Source: Timonella senegalensis JC301
GTDB lineage: Bacteria; Actinomycetota; Actinomycetes; Actinomycetales; Cellulomonadaceae
DNA length: 64,000 nucleotides
Assembly: GCF_000312125.1 (NCBI RefSeq)
Contig: NZ_HE978643.1
Span: forward strand, 219,301 to 283,300
Direction of reading: 5' to 3'
The notes beneath the pieces were generated by a model that worked only from the letters and a program-made list of their open reading frames with translations, was not told where the DNA came from and ran no database searches. The position numbers and the translations under genes were made by a program. Positions 9,067-17,541 of the stretch are shown in pieces; the stretch's first letter is position 1; each line of letters starts with the position of its first letter.

Positions 9067-9113
9067 AGCGGGGAGGGCCGGCATTCGCCGGTCCTCCCCG
9101 CTGTTCTCCTCTT
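9067..9113 (+). terminator. Intrinsic terminator of the sugar ABC operon
   Basis: A 16-base-pair stem, left arm AGCGGGGAGGGCCGGC at 9067-9082, loop ATTC, right arm 9087-9102 with one G-T wobble, then a pyrimidine- and T-rich tract. It sits 24 bases after the binding-protein stop. Confidence 0.85.
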
Positions 9114-9116
9114 GGC

Positions 9117-9192
9117 GCGGCGTAGCCGCATCTGCATAACTTAACGACGATTGACTCGCCTTCTCATGAGAAAGCGAGTCAATCGTCGTTAA
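9117..9192. repeat. Dispersed palindromic intergenic element, copy B
   Basis: A small perfect dyad GCGGC-GTA-GCCGC (9117-9129), then a 52-base palindrome at 9141-9192. The palindrome has 19-base arms (TTAACGACGATTGACTCGC on the left), one C-A mismatch and the centre TTCTCATGAGAA (9161-9172). It lies between the convergent binding-protein and chemoreceptor genes and would fold equally on either transcript. The 52-base core is identical to copy C, some 40 kb away. Confidence 0.88.
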
Positions 9193-9208
9193 TGGTTTGA
9201 AAAAATGT

Positions 9209-10879
9209 CTAGAAGACGAAGACGTTGACGTCCTTTTCAATTCCGCGGGCACCTTCAGCAACAGCTTCGATGTTGCGGTCCATTTCAGAAACGGCAGAAG
9301 TTGTTTCTTCCACGGTGGACGCAACAGCATTGATATTGGCCGCAATCTCAATTGAGCCGGTTGCCGCTTCCGTCGCAGAACGGCTCATCTCGTTCGTGGT
9401 CGCGGTCTGCTCTTCCACCGCAGAAGCGATTGTGAGCTGGTAGTTGTTGATGGTTCCGATGATCTCGGAGATCTGAACAATTGCGCTCACTGCAGAGCTC
9501 GTATCGTTCTGGATGGCCTCTACCCGGCGAGCCACGTCCTCGGCAGCGCGAGCGGACTCGGCTGCAAGATCCTTGACCTCACTCGCAACAACGGCAAAGC
9601 CCTTGCCAGCCTCTCCCGCGCGAGCCGCCTCGATCGTAGCGTTGAGTGCGAGCAAGTTCGTCTGCTCAGCGATCGAGGTAATCGTCTTAATGACGTCGCC
9701 AATTTCCTTGGAGCTGTCACCAAGACGCGAAATGGTCACGTTGGTGGCATCCGCAGTTGCGGCAGCAGTTTGTGCCACTGCGGTTGCCTCCTGCGCATTC
9801 TGGGCGATCTCGCGGATCGAAGCGCTCATCTGCTCGGCGCCAGCAGCCACGGTCTGGACGTTGCCAGAGACTTGGTCTGCGGCCGAGGCAACAACGGAAA
9901 TCTGGGTGGCAGTCTCAGCGGAGGCGGCTGCGAGTTGGGAAGAAGCCGCCGAAGGTGTTTGCGTGAGTTCGACGGACTGTTCCGAGTTCCCAACCACGTC
10001 ACGTAGCGTGCTACGAAGAGCATCCTGCGCAACAATAAGCGACTGCGCCATCTGGCCGGTCTCGTCCCTAGACTGTACCGAAGGCACCTTGGTCAAGTCT
10101 CCGAGAGCGAGGGCCTTGAGGGAGTCGTTTACGGAGTTCACATCGCGGCTGATGCGGCGAGCCGTGAGCTGTGCGAGACTCAGCGATGCGCCAGCGCCAA
10201 TAACTCCAAGCGCAAGCATGATGAAAATGGAGTTGCGGACACCAGCGCTGGTGCGTTGCGCGATGGACGTTGCCTCAGCATTTACAGCGTCACGGATTTG
10301 GTTAACGGACACAAGCATCTTGTCGGCTGCTGGCGAGACCCGGGTATCGCGAACAGCCTCAGAGGTGGCGCCCTGTCCAGTCTTGAGTGCAGGGAAGAAC
10401 TCATCAACCACCACGGACTTGTAATCCGCAATGGCAGAAGCCAACTCATCATTCTGCGGAATATCGAAGGCCGTGTCGTACGCAGCAAGCAAAGTGTCAA
10501 TAGAGTCAAACTTGGACTTGACGTCGGCGAGTTGGCGGTCCACGAGGCCAACGGATGCGCCTGACTTGGCGAGTGCAACAGAGAGTCGGGCTTCCCAGAT
10601 TTCGGACTGGAGATCCTCAAAGGAGTCAATAACTACCGTGACCCCGCGTTCCAGCTCTTCGGTTTGGGACTTCACAAAGCTTAGTGCGAGGAGTCCAGAT
10701 GTCGTAACCAGAATCGTGGTGACCGCTCCCACGATCGCTGTAAAGAGCATTCGGGTGCGAAGCGAACTCGTGCGAAAGGTCCGGCCTCGACCGGTCGAAG
10801 CGGGCTCGACGATCGGTTCTCGTGCGGAAGTATGTGCCGTGGGCAAGTTTGTCATGGCTACCTTCATGGTGATTGACAC
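9209..10879 (-). CDS. Methyl-accepting chemotaxis protein
   Basis: A 556-residue chemoreceptor. It has a cytoplasmic N-terminal tail of about 42 residues, a membrane segment at about 44-69, and an extracytoplasmic four-helix-type sensor region to about 213. A second membrane segment follows at about 214-236, then a HAMP linker and a long coiled-coil signalling domain whose hairpin tip contains [25 protein letters not shown]. It should pass ligand signals to CheA through CheW. No C-terminal CheR-tethering pentapeptide is seen. GTG at 10879 has a strong AGGAGG seven bases upstream; ATG 10855 is a weaker alternative. A sigma-28-type promoter precedes it, tying it to the flagellar regulon. The ligand is unknown. 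Confidence 0.9.
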   Translation of the reverse strand: MSITMKVAMTNLPTAHTSAREPIVEPASTGRGRTFRTSSLRTRMLFTAIVGAVTTILVTTSGLLALSFVKSQTEELERGVTVVIDSFEDLQSEIWEARLSVALAKSGASVGLVDRQLADVKSKFDSIDTLLAAYDTAFDIPQNDELASAIADYKSVVVDEFFPALKTGQGATSEAVRDTRVSPAADKMLVSVNQIRDAVNAEATSIAQRTSAGVRNSIFIMLALGVIGAGASLSLAQLTARRISRDVNSVNDSLKALALGDLTKVPSVQSRDETGQMAQSLIVAQDALRSTLRDVVGNSEQSVELTQTPSAASSQLAAASAETATQISVVASAADQVSGNVQTVAAGAEQMSASIREIAQNAQEATAVAQTAAATADATNVTISRLGDSSKEIGDVIKTITSIAEQTNLLALNATIEAARAGEAGKGFAVVASEVKDLAAESARAAEDVARRVEAIQNDTSSAVSAIVQISEIIGTINNYQLTIASAVEEQTATTNEMSRSATEAATGSIEIAANINAVASTVEETTSAVSEMDRNIEAVAEGARGIEKDVNVFVF

Positions 10880-10901
10880 AGCGTGCCCTCCTGGCGCGCT
10901 G
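10879..10901 (-). promoter_or_regulatory. GGA-loop hairpin over the chemoreceptor ribosome-binding site
   Basis: On the minus strand CAGCG pairs with CGCTG and, after one C-A mismatch, GCC pairs with GGC, leaving the loop AGGAG. The loop is the Shine-Dalgarno sequence of GTG 10879. The geometry suits CsrA binding or simple structural control of translation. Confidence 0.5.
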
Positions 10902-10937
10902 ACGGAGAGGAAGCGGAAACCTTCCTGTGCCCAACAG

Positions 10938-10963
10938 ATCGGCGGTTACGCACGACCTATAAG
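10938..10963 (-). promoter_or_regulatory. Sigma-28-type promoter of the chemoreceptor gene
   Basis: On the minus strand CTTAT, exactly 15 bases, then GCCGAT (read on plus as ATCGGC at 10938-10943 and ATAAG at 10959-10963). It matches the FliA/WhiG consensus TAAA-N15-GCCGATAA and the other motility promoters in this window. Confidence 0.75.
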
Positions 10964-11154
10964 GCCGCCGAGCCAAAGAATTGTGCCACGGAAGCCGTCA
11001 CGTCATGCGCCAGGATCCGCAAACCTGCTCATTTCTGCACTCAACGTGACGATTGAACCGACTGAGCACGTGAACTCCACCTGCAGCAGAGGATGCAAGA
11101 GGGACCATGGACGGCCCTTCTAGGGGAGTTTGAATCGCAGAGAGCTGGAGAGCA

Positions 11155-12030
11155 ATGAGCGAAAACCCCAACGTGAACCCGATTGAGAGCGGGCAGCGAA
11201 TCATTTCTATCCCGCGCTGGATCGAAGTCAAGGACCTGCGCCAGCAAGCTGAAGACAGCGCGCCCTCGCGAGCAACGCACTATGTGGTGAGTCCTCACTG
11301 CGAGCCGCGCGTTGCTGAGAATCTCGCCGCTGTCTATGCACAGCGTGAACGGTATGAACGAACATTTGCCGTGATGGAGTTAGTGCAGGTGCCTATCCTG
11401 CTTCTTGGAGCGGCACTGTTTCTTGTCGTCGTGATCAAAGACCTGCCGATTGGATGGGCGCTCGTTCCGTTGGCGCTGTATGCGGCGGCGCTGTACGTGC
11501 ATCACGATGTGGAACTTGAGGTTGCCACCCCACTCGATGTAGCGGAGCTCGAACGCTCCAGCGCGGGAAGGGTCTTGCACAGAATAAGTGGCGCTGACTA
11601 TCGCCAGGTCAACGCTTTTGCACAGGAGAACCCAGATCGTGCGGTCGAGGCACACCTGCTGATGTGGAGGGTTCAAGAACTGGGGGAGTTACTTCGTTCG
11701 GTGCGCCGAGAACTTGCCTCGATGGCTGGTGCGGATCTTGTGACGAACGAGGAACTCGACGTTGCACAGCACAAGATGCTTGCGCTCGAGGCGCTAATCA
11801 AAGATGGTGAACAGTCGCTACGCTCGCTTCTCAACCCCCAGTACCGTCAGCTACCCGTAGGGAGGGACGGGCTCCTCGACCTTCTGTATCGAGTGGACAA
11901 AGCACTGAGCGAAGGCCGTGCGCAGCTGGCACCTCGCGTGGCCAAAGAGAGGGAACGCATGAATGACTACCAGCAGTCGCTCAACCTGTTGGAAGGTCAG
12001 ATTGACCCGCCGAGTGCGGATGCTACGTAG
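11155..12030 (+). CDS. Uncharacterised membrane protein with a helical cytoplasmic tail
   Basis: 291 residues, function not recognised. An N-terminal soluble part (1-70) is followed by two adjacent hydrophobic segments at about 77-95 and 99-118, then a long charged, mostly helical region to the end. That tail contains heptad-like stretches (ELLRSVRRELASMAG, DLLYRVDKALSEGRAQL). The topology suggests a membrane hairpin with both ends in the cytoplasm. It lies divergent to a chemoreceptor and convergent to an HDOD gene, both with sigma-28 promoters, but has no such motif itself. Weak similarity to secretion or pilus coupling proteins cannot be excluded. A perfect hairpin follows its stop. Confidence 0.7.
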   Translation: MSENPNVNPIESGQRIISIPRWIEVKDLRQQAEDSAPSRATHYVVSPHCEPRVAENLAAVYAQRERYERTFAVMELVQVPILLLGAALFLVVVIKDLPIGWALVPLALYAAALYVHHDVELEVATPLDVAELERSSAGRVLHRISGADYRQVNAFAQENPDRAVEAHLLMWRVQELGELLRSVRRELASMAGADLVTNEELDVAQHKMLALEALIKDGEQSLRSLLNPQYRQLPVGRDGLLDLLYRVDKALSEGRAQLAPRVAKERERMNDYQQSLNLLEGQIDPPSADAT

Positions 12031-12062
12031 GCGTAGGTGTGCTGCTGGGGTGAGTAGTCGGG

Positions 12063-12104
12063 ACATGTAAGGGCGTGGTGCAACTGCACCACGCCCTTAC
12101 ATGT
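12063..12104. terminator. Bidirectional terminator between convergent genes
   Basis: A 42-base near-perfect palindrome: left arm ACATGTAAGGGCGTGGTGCA, right arm its complement, with an almost absent loop. T/A-rich ends let it act in both directions between the unknown membrane protein and the HDOD gene. Confidence 0.75.
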
Positions 12105-12144
12105 AGGTGTGCTCGCTACATCCGGCTTCGGCGTCAGTGTGGCC

Positions 12145-13293
12145 TCAGTGGCCCGCGGCGAGTAACTGGGTAATTGCGATGCGGGTGTGGGGGAGAGACT
12201 CAAAGTATGCGGACGCAACGGCCTCTGGGTCGAGACCGGCGTATCGAATGCGTGCAATGTCGCCCAGTTCGTAGGCCTTGACCGCACGTAGCACCGCGCC
12301 GAGCCCGCTGCCAGCAGTGGAGAAAGCGCTCTGAATGTACTGGGACGCGCCCGCCTGCTCCGCAATGGAGAGCGGGTCCGTGCCAGTCTCGTCTGCGAGG
12401 GAGGAGACCAGTCCCGCCATGTAGGCCGCGTCGCCACCTCCTGAGAGCCTGCGACAGGTCTCCGCCCTGTTGAGAAGGAACCAGAGCAGGTCAGGGTCTG
12501 GCTGGCGTGAGCTAATGAGCGAGGTCAGCAGCAGCGTGTTGATCCGTCCGGTCCCCAGGAATGTGAGGGCGGACTGTAGCGAGTCAAGCCGATTCGACAG
12601 GCCAAACGCAGCAGAGTTTGCCATATGCAGCGCCCGTACCGCGATGACCGGGTCAAGGTTCAGTACTGCGGCAACGTCCCTGAAGTCTGTGTTGGAGTCG
12701 GACAGCAACTGCATCGCTCGGAGGCACTGGGCATCACCAGGTGCCAGTTCCGCGCCACTCTGAGCTGCGACAGTGTGTACGGGCCCAATGTGCATGCGCC
12801 CAGCAAGCGCCTGGGCGCTGAGGTTGTGACCAAGAGTCCAGATAATCTGCCCGTCCGGCTGGTTGGTGGCCGCACCAGGATTTACGACGATTCCCGCGGC
12901 GCTCGCTGCGAGCTCCGTTGGCAGAGTGGCTGGGTCGTGGGAATGGACTAGGACGGTAATGTCTCGTGCCGTGAGTTCAAGCAGGTCTTGGGCCCAGTTG
13001 TTGTTGGTCACGACGGACTGTTCCACGATCACGCCCGAGAAAGTGGAGGGCACTTCGATGGGAGGAATCCCAAAGGAATCGTCAATCCATAAGAAGGTGG
13101 GGGCATCTGCTGCGAGTGCGGCTTGGTCGACGTCAGCGTCGTACTGCGCCCCCAGCACCTCGGGAGAGTTTGGTTGACCTTCGAACGCGCGAATCACGTG
13201 AACTGGGACGAGAACGTAGGCCTTGCGGGTGCCGTCTGCGCTATTGAGCGCGAGCCGGAAGAATGGGCAGGTGGGGCGCAGAGTGCTATGCAT
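12145..13293 (-). CDS. HDOD-domain signalling protein (EAL-HDOD/YuxH-like)
   Basis: A 382-residue protein. The C-terminal half is an HDOD domain: LLSDSNTDFRDVAAVLNLDPVIAVRALHMANSA, then SLQSALTFLGTGRINTLLL, the arrangement of catalytically dead HD-like domains that bind signalling partners. The N-terminal half (about 1-185) has the beta-alpha spacing of an EAL-like domain but no recognisable EAL catalytic motif, as in YuxH/CdgR relatives. The start was set at ATG 13293 because GGAGG lies five bases upstream; the frame opens earlier at 13323. Its sigma-28-type promoter and position next to flgL point to a role in motility control, perhaps linked to cyclic di-GMP, but the partner is unknown. 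Confidence 0.75.
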   Translation of the reverse strand: MHSTLRPTCPFFRLALNSADGTRKAYVLVPVHVIRAFEGQPNSPEVLGAQYDADVDQAALAADAPTFLWIDDSFGIPPIEVPSTFSGVIVEQSVVTNNNWAQDLLELTARDITVLVHSHDPATLPTELAASAAGIVVNPGAATNQPDGQIIWTLGHNLSAQALAGRMHIGPVHTVAAQSGAELAPGDAQCLRAMQLLSDSNTDFRDVAAVLNLDPVIAVRALHMANSAAFGLSNRLDSLQSALTFLGTGRINTLLLTSLISSRQPDPDLLWFLLNRAETCRRLSGGGDAAYMAGLVSSLADETGTDPLSIAEQAGASQYIQSAFSTAGSGLGAVLRAVKAYELGDIARIRYAGLDPEAVASAYFESLPHTRIAITQLLAAGH

Positions 13294-13337
13294 GAGGCCT
13301 CCAAGGTAGTCGGTGCTGAACAACTTCTACCGAGCCA

Positions 13338-13363
13338 ATCGGCCTTGGAACAGATCACATGAG
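13338..13363 (-). promoter_or_regulatory. Sigma-28-type promoter of the HDOD gene
   Basis: On the minus strand CTCAT, 15 bases, GCCGAT (ATCGGC at 13338-13343, ATGAG at 13359-13363 on plus). It lies 45 bases upstream of the start codon at 13293. Confidence 0.7.
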
Positions 13364-13373
13364 GGATTCGTGT

Positions 13374-13404
13374 GGGTGGGCCCGCGCACACGACAAGCCC
13401 ACCT
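13374..13404 (-). terminator. Possible terminator after flgL
   Basis: GGTGGGC at 13375-13381 pairs with GCCCACC at 13397-13403 around a 15-base loop, just after the flgL stop and before the HDOD promoter. No T-run follows. Confidence 0.4.
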
Positions 13405-13413
13405 ACAGATCCA

Positions 13414-14322
13414 CTAACGGAGGTAGTCGAGCAGAGTGGGCTGGAGCACCTTCGAGGTCACGTTGAGAGATGCCGTGTAGGCGACTTCTTGGATCTTCAA
13501 GTCAATGACCGTCTGGGCAAGGTCGATGTGCTCGATGCCAGAGATGTCCGAGCGCAACGAAGACGCGCGGAACGATGCCCTCTCAGCGGCGCTCTCGATC
13601 TGGTTGGTTCGTGCGCCGACCGTTGCCCCCGCGTTTAACACCTTTGCCAGGCGGGTGTCGATCTGGTTCAACGCAGGTGCGGGGTCGCCGCCGGTACGCA
13701 GGGTAGCGGTGATGTCATCAATGAGTTTGAACACCGAGTAGTCGGGGCTGCTCGGGTCGGTGGAGTCGCCACCGAACACTTCGGTGCCCGCTACATCTAC
13801 TCGCACAGTGGTGGAATCGGAGATCCGGCGCTCGACTACAGCCTGCTCAACACCAGAAAAAGCGTATGTCTCCTTGTCGAACGCGTGAGATTCCCCCGAT
13901 GTCCCAGCGAAGACACTGCGTCCGAGGTATTTAGTGTTCGCTTGGTCGAGCAGCGCCGACTTGATTCCATCGAGTTCGACGGCGAGGGCTTCGCGTGTCT
14001 CACCATTTTGCGTGCCGGTGTTTGCCCCCTGGGTGACCAAGTCCCGCGCACGACGCAAGAGAGTTGAGGTGGACATGATCGCGGAGTCTGCAAGGTTGAG
14101 CCACGCCTGGCCGTCTTGTGCATTGCGAGCGTACTGTGCGCTTGCGGACTGCTCCCTGCGCAGTGACAGGGCGTCAGCAGCCATGGAAGGGTCGTCCGAG
14201 ATCTTGTTGATGCGTTTACCGGACGACGCCTGCTCCTGGAGCTTTGCCATGGCAGCTAGGTTCTTCTGCATGTTCGCCAGAGAACTGCGCTGGGCAACGG
14301 TGTGGGTGGTGCGGAAGTTCAT
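13414..14322 (-). CDS. flgL: Flagellar hook-filament junction protein FlgL (HAP3)
   Basis: A 302-residue member of the flagellin family that joins the hook to the filament. The N-terminal coiled coil contains the flagellin-like LQEQASSGKRINKISDDPSMAADALSLRREQ (about 28-58), and the C-terminal helix (EHIDLAQTVIDLKIQEVAYTASLNVTSKVLQPTLLDYLR) matches the D0 domain. It should be exported by the flagellar system and assembled with FlgK. The start ATG overlaps the flgK stop (ATGA), so the two are coupled in the order flgN-flgK-flgL. Confidence 0.93.
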   Translation of the reverse strand: MNFRTTHTVAQRSSLANMQKNLAAMAKLQEQASSGKRINKISDDPSMAADALSLRREQSASAQYARNAQDGQAWLNLADSAIMSTSTLLRRARDLVTQGANTGTQNGETREALAVELDGIKSALLDQANTKYLGRSVFAGTSGESHAFDKETYAFSGVEQAVVERRISDSTTVRVDVAGTEVFGGDSTDPSSPDYSVFKLIDDITATLRTGGDPAPALNQIDTRLAKVLNAGATVGARTNQIESAAERASFRASSLRSDISGIEHIDLAQTVIDLKIQEVAYTASLNVTSKVLQPTLLDYLR

Positions 14323-15722
14323 CGTCCAACAACTCCTGTGCGGTTAATGAGCTGGTCGAGCATCTCGTCGATAGTGGTCAGTACCCGAGACGCGGCCTGA
14401 TAGCCGCGCTGGTAAGTGAGGAGGTTGACCGTTTCCTCGTCGATGTCCACGCTCGCGTTGGATAGTTGTAGGGTCGCGGCGGTCTCAAACGCGGAGTAAG
14501 CAACCTCCGCCGAGGCCGCCGAAGATTTTGCCTCGACGCCGACCTTGACTACGAATGTTTTCCACTGTGCGGAGGGTCCGTCAATGGAGGAACCCAATTG
14601 CGCAATCTCGTCCGCGATCGAACCATCAAACTCACCCATGTTTGGCGCACCGACCTTGAGGTCCTCTGGGTCGGTCAGTGTGATTGAGAGCGTCTTGGCT
14701 GCGGGGTCCCCGCCGAGCGCAAACAGCGGCTTGCCGCCGTCGGCTTTTGCCAAGAGGCCATTGACTGAAGTGGCGAGCGAGGTTGCGACGTCGTTGTATC
14801 CCTGTGCGGCCTTGGCGATGAGTCCACCTTGTCCTGCGGGTGCAGTAGCTAGGAGCTTGCCAGAGATCTCCCCACCATCAAAGTTCACAATCGCGCTACC
14901 CGGGCGTTCCCACACTACCTGGAGCGTCTGAGCAGTAGCGCCCATCACGCCCTGGAGAGTGCTAGGCCCGGTCACGGCGAGTTTTTGTGCGCTGTTTCCC
15001 GAGACCAAGATATTGCCGCCTACCGAAACGTCAACCGTGCCGTCCTCCCGGAACCGCGCAGTCGCACCGGCTGATTCCGCGAGTTGCTGGATTACCAGCT
15101 GGCGTTGGTCAATGAGTTCGCTCGCATTGCCGCCGCTCACATTCATCAGCTGAATCTGGGTGTTGAACTCCGCGACACTGGCAGCAGCGGCGTTGATCTC
15201 TGCTACTTGTCCGGTGATCTCTTGGTGCTGTTGGATCCACTGAGTTTCGAGTGCACTGTAACCATTACGCAGCTCTGAAGCGAGCGCACGTGATTGCTCG
15301 AGCACTACCTGCTTGGTGGCTAGAGTCTGTGGGCTTTTGGCCACTTCTTGGAATCCGGACCAGAGTTCGTTGAATGAATGAGAGATTCCGTCGTCTGAGG
15401 GCTCATTCAAGATCGACTCGATCCGAGCGTAGGCGTCAGCACGTGCTGAGAGCATCGCTGCTGAGGAACCTGTGGAACGGACGCGTGCGTCCAAGAACAG
15501 GTCGCCGAGTCGTTCAATTCCCTTGATCGAAACGCCCTGCCCGACGGGCTGTGAATAAGTGCCGCGCGAGATCTGCGCCCCAGACACCGACTCAAGATGG
15601 GCCCGCTGGCGCGTGTACCCAACGGTATTGGCATTGGCGATGTTCTGCCCAGACACCTCAAGCGCGACGCGCTGTGCGTTCAAGGATGAGAAGGCCGTGT
15701 TGAGGCCGGAGAAAGTACTCAT
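14319..15722 (-). CDS. flgK: Flagellar hook-filament junction protein FlgK (HAP1)
   Basis: A 467-residue hook-associated protein. The N terminus (FSGLNTAFSSLNAQRVALEVSGQNIANANTVGYTRQRAHLE) is the rod/hook/HAP signature and the C terminus (NLLTYQRGYQAASRVLTTIDEMLDQLINRTG) is the matching D0 helix. The variable middle (about 110-400) is shorter than in enteric FlgK of about 550 residues. It builds the first junction ring at the hook tip, exported with the help of the FlgN-like chaperone encoded just upstream. Confidence 0.95.
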   Translation of the reverse strand: MSTFSGLNTAFSSLNAQRVALEVSGQNIANANTVGYTRQRAHLESVSGAQISRGTYSQPVGQGVSIKGIERLGDLFLDARVRSTGSSAAMLSARADAYARIESILNEPSDDGISHSFNELWSGFQEVAKSPQTLATKQVVLEQSRALASELRNGYSALETQWIQQHQEITGQVAEINAAAASVAEFNTQIQLMNVSGGNASELIDQRQLVIQQLAESAGATARFREDGTVDVSVGGNILVSGNSAQKLAVTGPSTLQGVMGATAQTLQVVWERPGSAIVNFDGGEISGKLLATAPAGQGGLIAKAAQGYNDVATSLATSVNGLLAKADGGKPLFALGGDPAAKTLSITLTDPEDLKVGAPNMGEFDGSIADEIAQLGSSIDGPSAQWKTFVVKVGVEAKSSAASAEVAYSAFETAATLQLSNASVDIDEETVNLLTYQRGYQAASRVLTTIDEMLDQLINRTGVVGR

Positions 15723-15728
15723 TGTTCA

Positions 15729-16211
15729 CTAGAGATTCTGATCGAAGAGCCGGGGGTTAGTTTCAACTGAAGTTGCTGTTCCTTGCTCCGTATATGTCGC
15801 TGTTGTTGCGTCAAGGTGCGACAGCGTCTCGGCGATGGCTCGCTGCGACGACGAGAGCAATTCACGATTACTCGAGGAAACCTGCTCGATCTCTGAGGTC
15901 AGCTGAATGAGCGCGACACGGTGTCCAGCCAGAATGTCTTGCCACTGCGCGGGAACGTTTGCGGCAACCTCTGAGAGGGGCGCGCCGGGATCGATACCAA
16001 GTTCAGTGCATACGGACGAGGATTCAATCGCACGAGCAAGTTCGGCTTCTCGGAGCTGCTCAACTACGGCCTCTACCTCCGTGGTGGCACGTGGTAACCA
16101 GCGAGAGCGTCCGGACGTAAGCAGCAACTGCTCTTCCTCAAGCTTGAACAGCAGGGTTTCCAATAGTTGCCGCTGGTTCCAAAGCAGGCTGTTGAGGGTC
16201 TGCAGACTCAT
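15729..16211 (-). CDS. flgN: FlgN-type flagellar export chaperone
   Basis: A 160-residue, almost wholly helical protein rich in Leu, Glu and Ser, as expected for FlgN, which protects FlgK and FlgL and delivers them to the export apparatus. Helices run through LWNQRQLLETLLFKLEEEQLLL near 10-30 and ILAGHRVALIQLTSEIEQVSSSNRELL near 90-115. The start is ATG 16211, with AGGAG six bases upstream; the frame opens earlier at 16241. It is immediately upstream of flgK (six-base gap), the classical place. Sequence conservation of FlgN is poor, so context carries much of the call. Confidence 0.82.
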   Translation of the reverse strand: MSLQTLNSLLWNQRQLLETLLFKLEEEQLLLTSGRSRWLPRATTEVEAVVEQLREAELARAIESSSVCTELGIDPGAPLSEVAANVPAQWQDILAGHRVALIQLTSEIEQVSSSNRELLSSSQRAIAETLSHLDATTATYTEQGTATSVETNPRLFDQNL

Positions 16212-16252
16212 TCGTTTCTCCTGCGCTGTAACTAGTGGCATCTACTAGACCA

Positions 16253-16278
16253 GTCGGTAGGCTGCCACACTCTATTAG
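16253..16278 (-). promoter_or_regulatory. Weaker sigma-28-type promoter of flgN-flgK-flgL
   Basis: On the minus strand CTAAT, 15 bases, ACCGAC, two changes from GCCGAT. It would start transcription about 35 bases before flgN. It overlaps an imperfect inverted repeat at 16267-16291 (CACA...TGTG arms). Confidence 0.45.
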
Positions 16279-16534
16279 GTGAATAGTGTGACCCGTCGTC
16301 TGTGGCGCAGAACGTGGGGGATACGGCGCGTTTGACGAGTGGATCCCCTTGAATTTAGACCACGCGGAAAGTTTTAGCCACGCCGAAAACCCTGTGACGC
16401 AGATCGCAGTACCTGCTGAGTTCACAGCGGTTTCCCAGTGTTTACAACGGTTATGGGTACCGCTCCCCATTGACCAGACCCTTTTTTGGTGAAGAGATTT
16501 CATCCTCCCTATGGGGAGGGTGAATTTCTTGTGA
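16279..16534. other. Intergenic region between flgN and the sigma factor gene
   Basis: Together with the flanking sites this makes 335 bases without a gene between divergent units. It holds the inverted repeat at 16267-16291, a loose hairpin (ATGGG / CCCAT near 16454-16470) and a hairpin CCTCCC-TATG-GGGAGG at about 16504-16519. No further promoter was recognised with confidence. Confidence 0.5.
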
Positions 16535-16540
16535 TTATCT
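16535..16540 (+). promoter_or_regulatory. Candidate -10 element of the sigma factor gene (leaderless)
   Basis: TTATCT ends six bases before ATG 16547. No ribosome-binding site lies within 20 bases of the start codon; the only purine-rich run (GGGGAGGG) is about 27 bases away. This fits a leaderless mRNA. Confidence 0.4.
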
Positions 16541-16546
16541 TGTGCA

Positions 16547-17452
16547 ATGAACACACTCTCCGCCGATCAGCGCGCACTGGTTGAGACGCATATGCACGTC
16601 GTTGGCTATCACGTCACGGAGATGCTTCAGCGAGTTCCACCCCAGGTAACTCGCGATGAATTGGCCTCCGCGGGCTACCTCGCGCTCGTGCAGACGGCGC
16701 TGTCCTATGACGAGTCCTCCGGAGTACCTTTTCCCCGGTACGCTGCGATTCGCATCAAGGGAGCGCTGGTTGACGAACTGCGTTCGATGGACTGGGTCTC
16801 ACGCGGTGCTCGTCGCAAGATCCGTGAGTACGCCAAAACCGTGGAGGTCATGACTGCGAATCTGGGGAGGGCTCCATCCCGGGATGAGATTGCTGCCTCA
16901 CTTGGCATTGTGACCAGTGAGGTTGATGCAATCCGCGACACGGCCGAAACCAAGGTCCTCAGCTACGACGCGTACGACGGCTCACTCGCGATTTCGGTAC
17001 CGGCAAATGCGCCCACTCCGGAAGCAGAGGTGCTCATGAGTGAGCGCATGCTGTATTTGCGTTCCGCCATCGAGGTGCTGCCCGAGCGGCTCCGATATGT
17101 AGTTGAGGAAACATACTTCCGTGATCGAATGGTCACGGATCTCGCCGAAGAACTTGGCCTGACGCAGTCGCGGGTCTCTCAGCTTCGAGCAGAGGCCATT
17201 GCGCTCCTTCGCGACGGTCTGAATAACCACTTGGCCCCTGAGGTAAAGCGTGAGGAGGGCGTCAAGCAGGGGGCGGCCGCGCGCCGGCGGCAGGACTACT
17301 ACGCGGAAATCGGGCGTAAGGTCGAGTCCAATGTGAATGCTGCCCGGAACTCACGGGCCACCGGATCAGTCGCGCTCCAACAGCTCGCGGCCAGCGCCGC
17401 CGGTTCACCACCGGCACGCGCCAAGGTGGCGGTTTCCAACCTCATGGCATAG
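16547..17452 (+). CDS. fliA: Flagellar sigma factor, FliA/WhiG family (sigma-28)
   Basis: 301 residues. Region 2 spans about 29-95 (DELASAGYLALVQTALSYDESSGVPFPRYAAIRIKGALVDELR), region 3 follows (SRDEIAASLGI) and region 4 has the helix-turn-helix LAEELGLTQSRVSQLRAEA near 203-221. It directs RNA polymerase to motility promoters. The motif CTYAT-N15-GCCGAT found before several motility units here is the expected target. Unusual features are a basic C-terminal tail of about 70 residues beyond region 4 (KREEGVKQGAAARRRQDYYAEIG...) and an apparent leaderless start. No FlgM-type anti-sigma gene was seen in the window. Confidence 0.9.
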   Translation: MNTLSADQRALVETHMHVVGYHVTEMLQRVPPQVTRDELASAGYLALVQTALSYDESSGVPFPRYAAIRIKGALVDELRSMDWVSRGARRKIREYAKTVEVMTANLGRAPSRDEIAASLGIVTSEVDAIRDTAETKVLSYDAYDGSLAISVPANAPTPEAEVLMSERMLYLRSAIEVLPERLRYVVEETYFRDRMVTDLAEELGLTQSRVSQLRAEAIALLRDGLNNHLAPEVKREEGVKQGAAARRRQDYYAEIGRKVESNVNAARNSRATGSVALQQLAASAAGSPPARAKVAVSNLMA

Positions 17453-17541
17453 CTCCCTTGAGCGGCGATCGAGTCTCCCGAAAACTTCCTTGTAGTTTTT
17501 GCTAACACCGAGTTCAAAGCATCCGATGGGGTGGGGGAACA

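Noticed and set aside
9513..10424. Open frame of 303 codons opposite the chemoreceptor
   Set aside because: Ser/Ala/Thr-rich antisense frame mirroring the coiled-coil codons of the receptor; no domain and no start signal.
13331..13340. Upstream start for the HDOD gene at 13323
   Set aside because: GGAGG lies at the right distance only for ATG 13293, and the earlier codon would leave almost no leader after the promoter.
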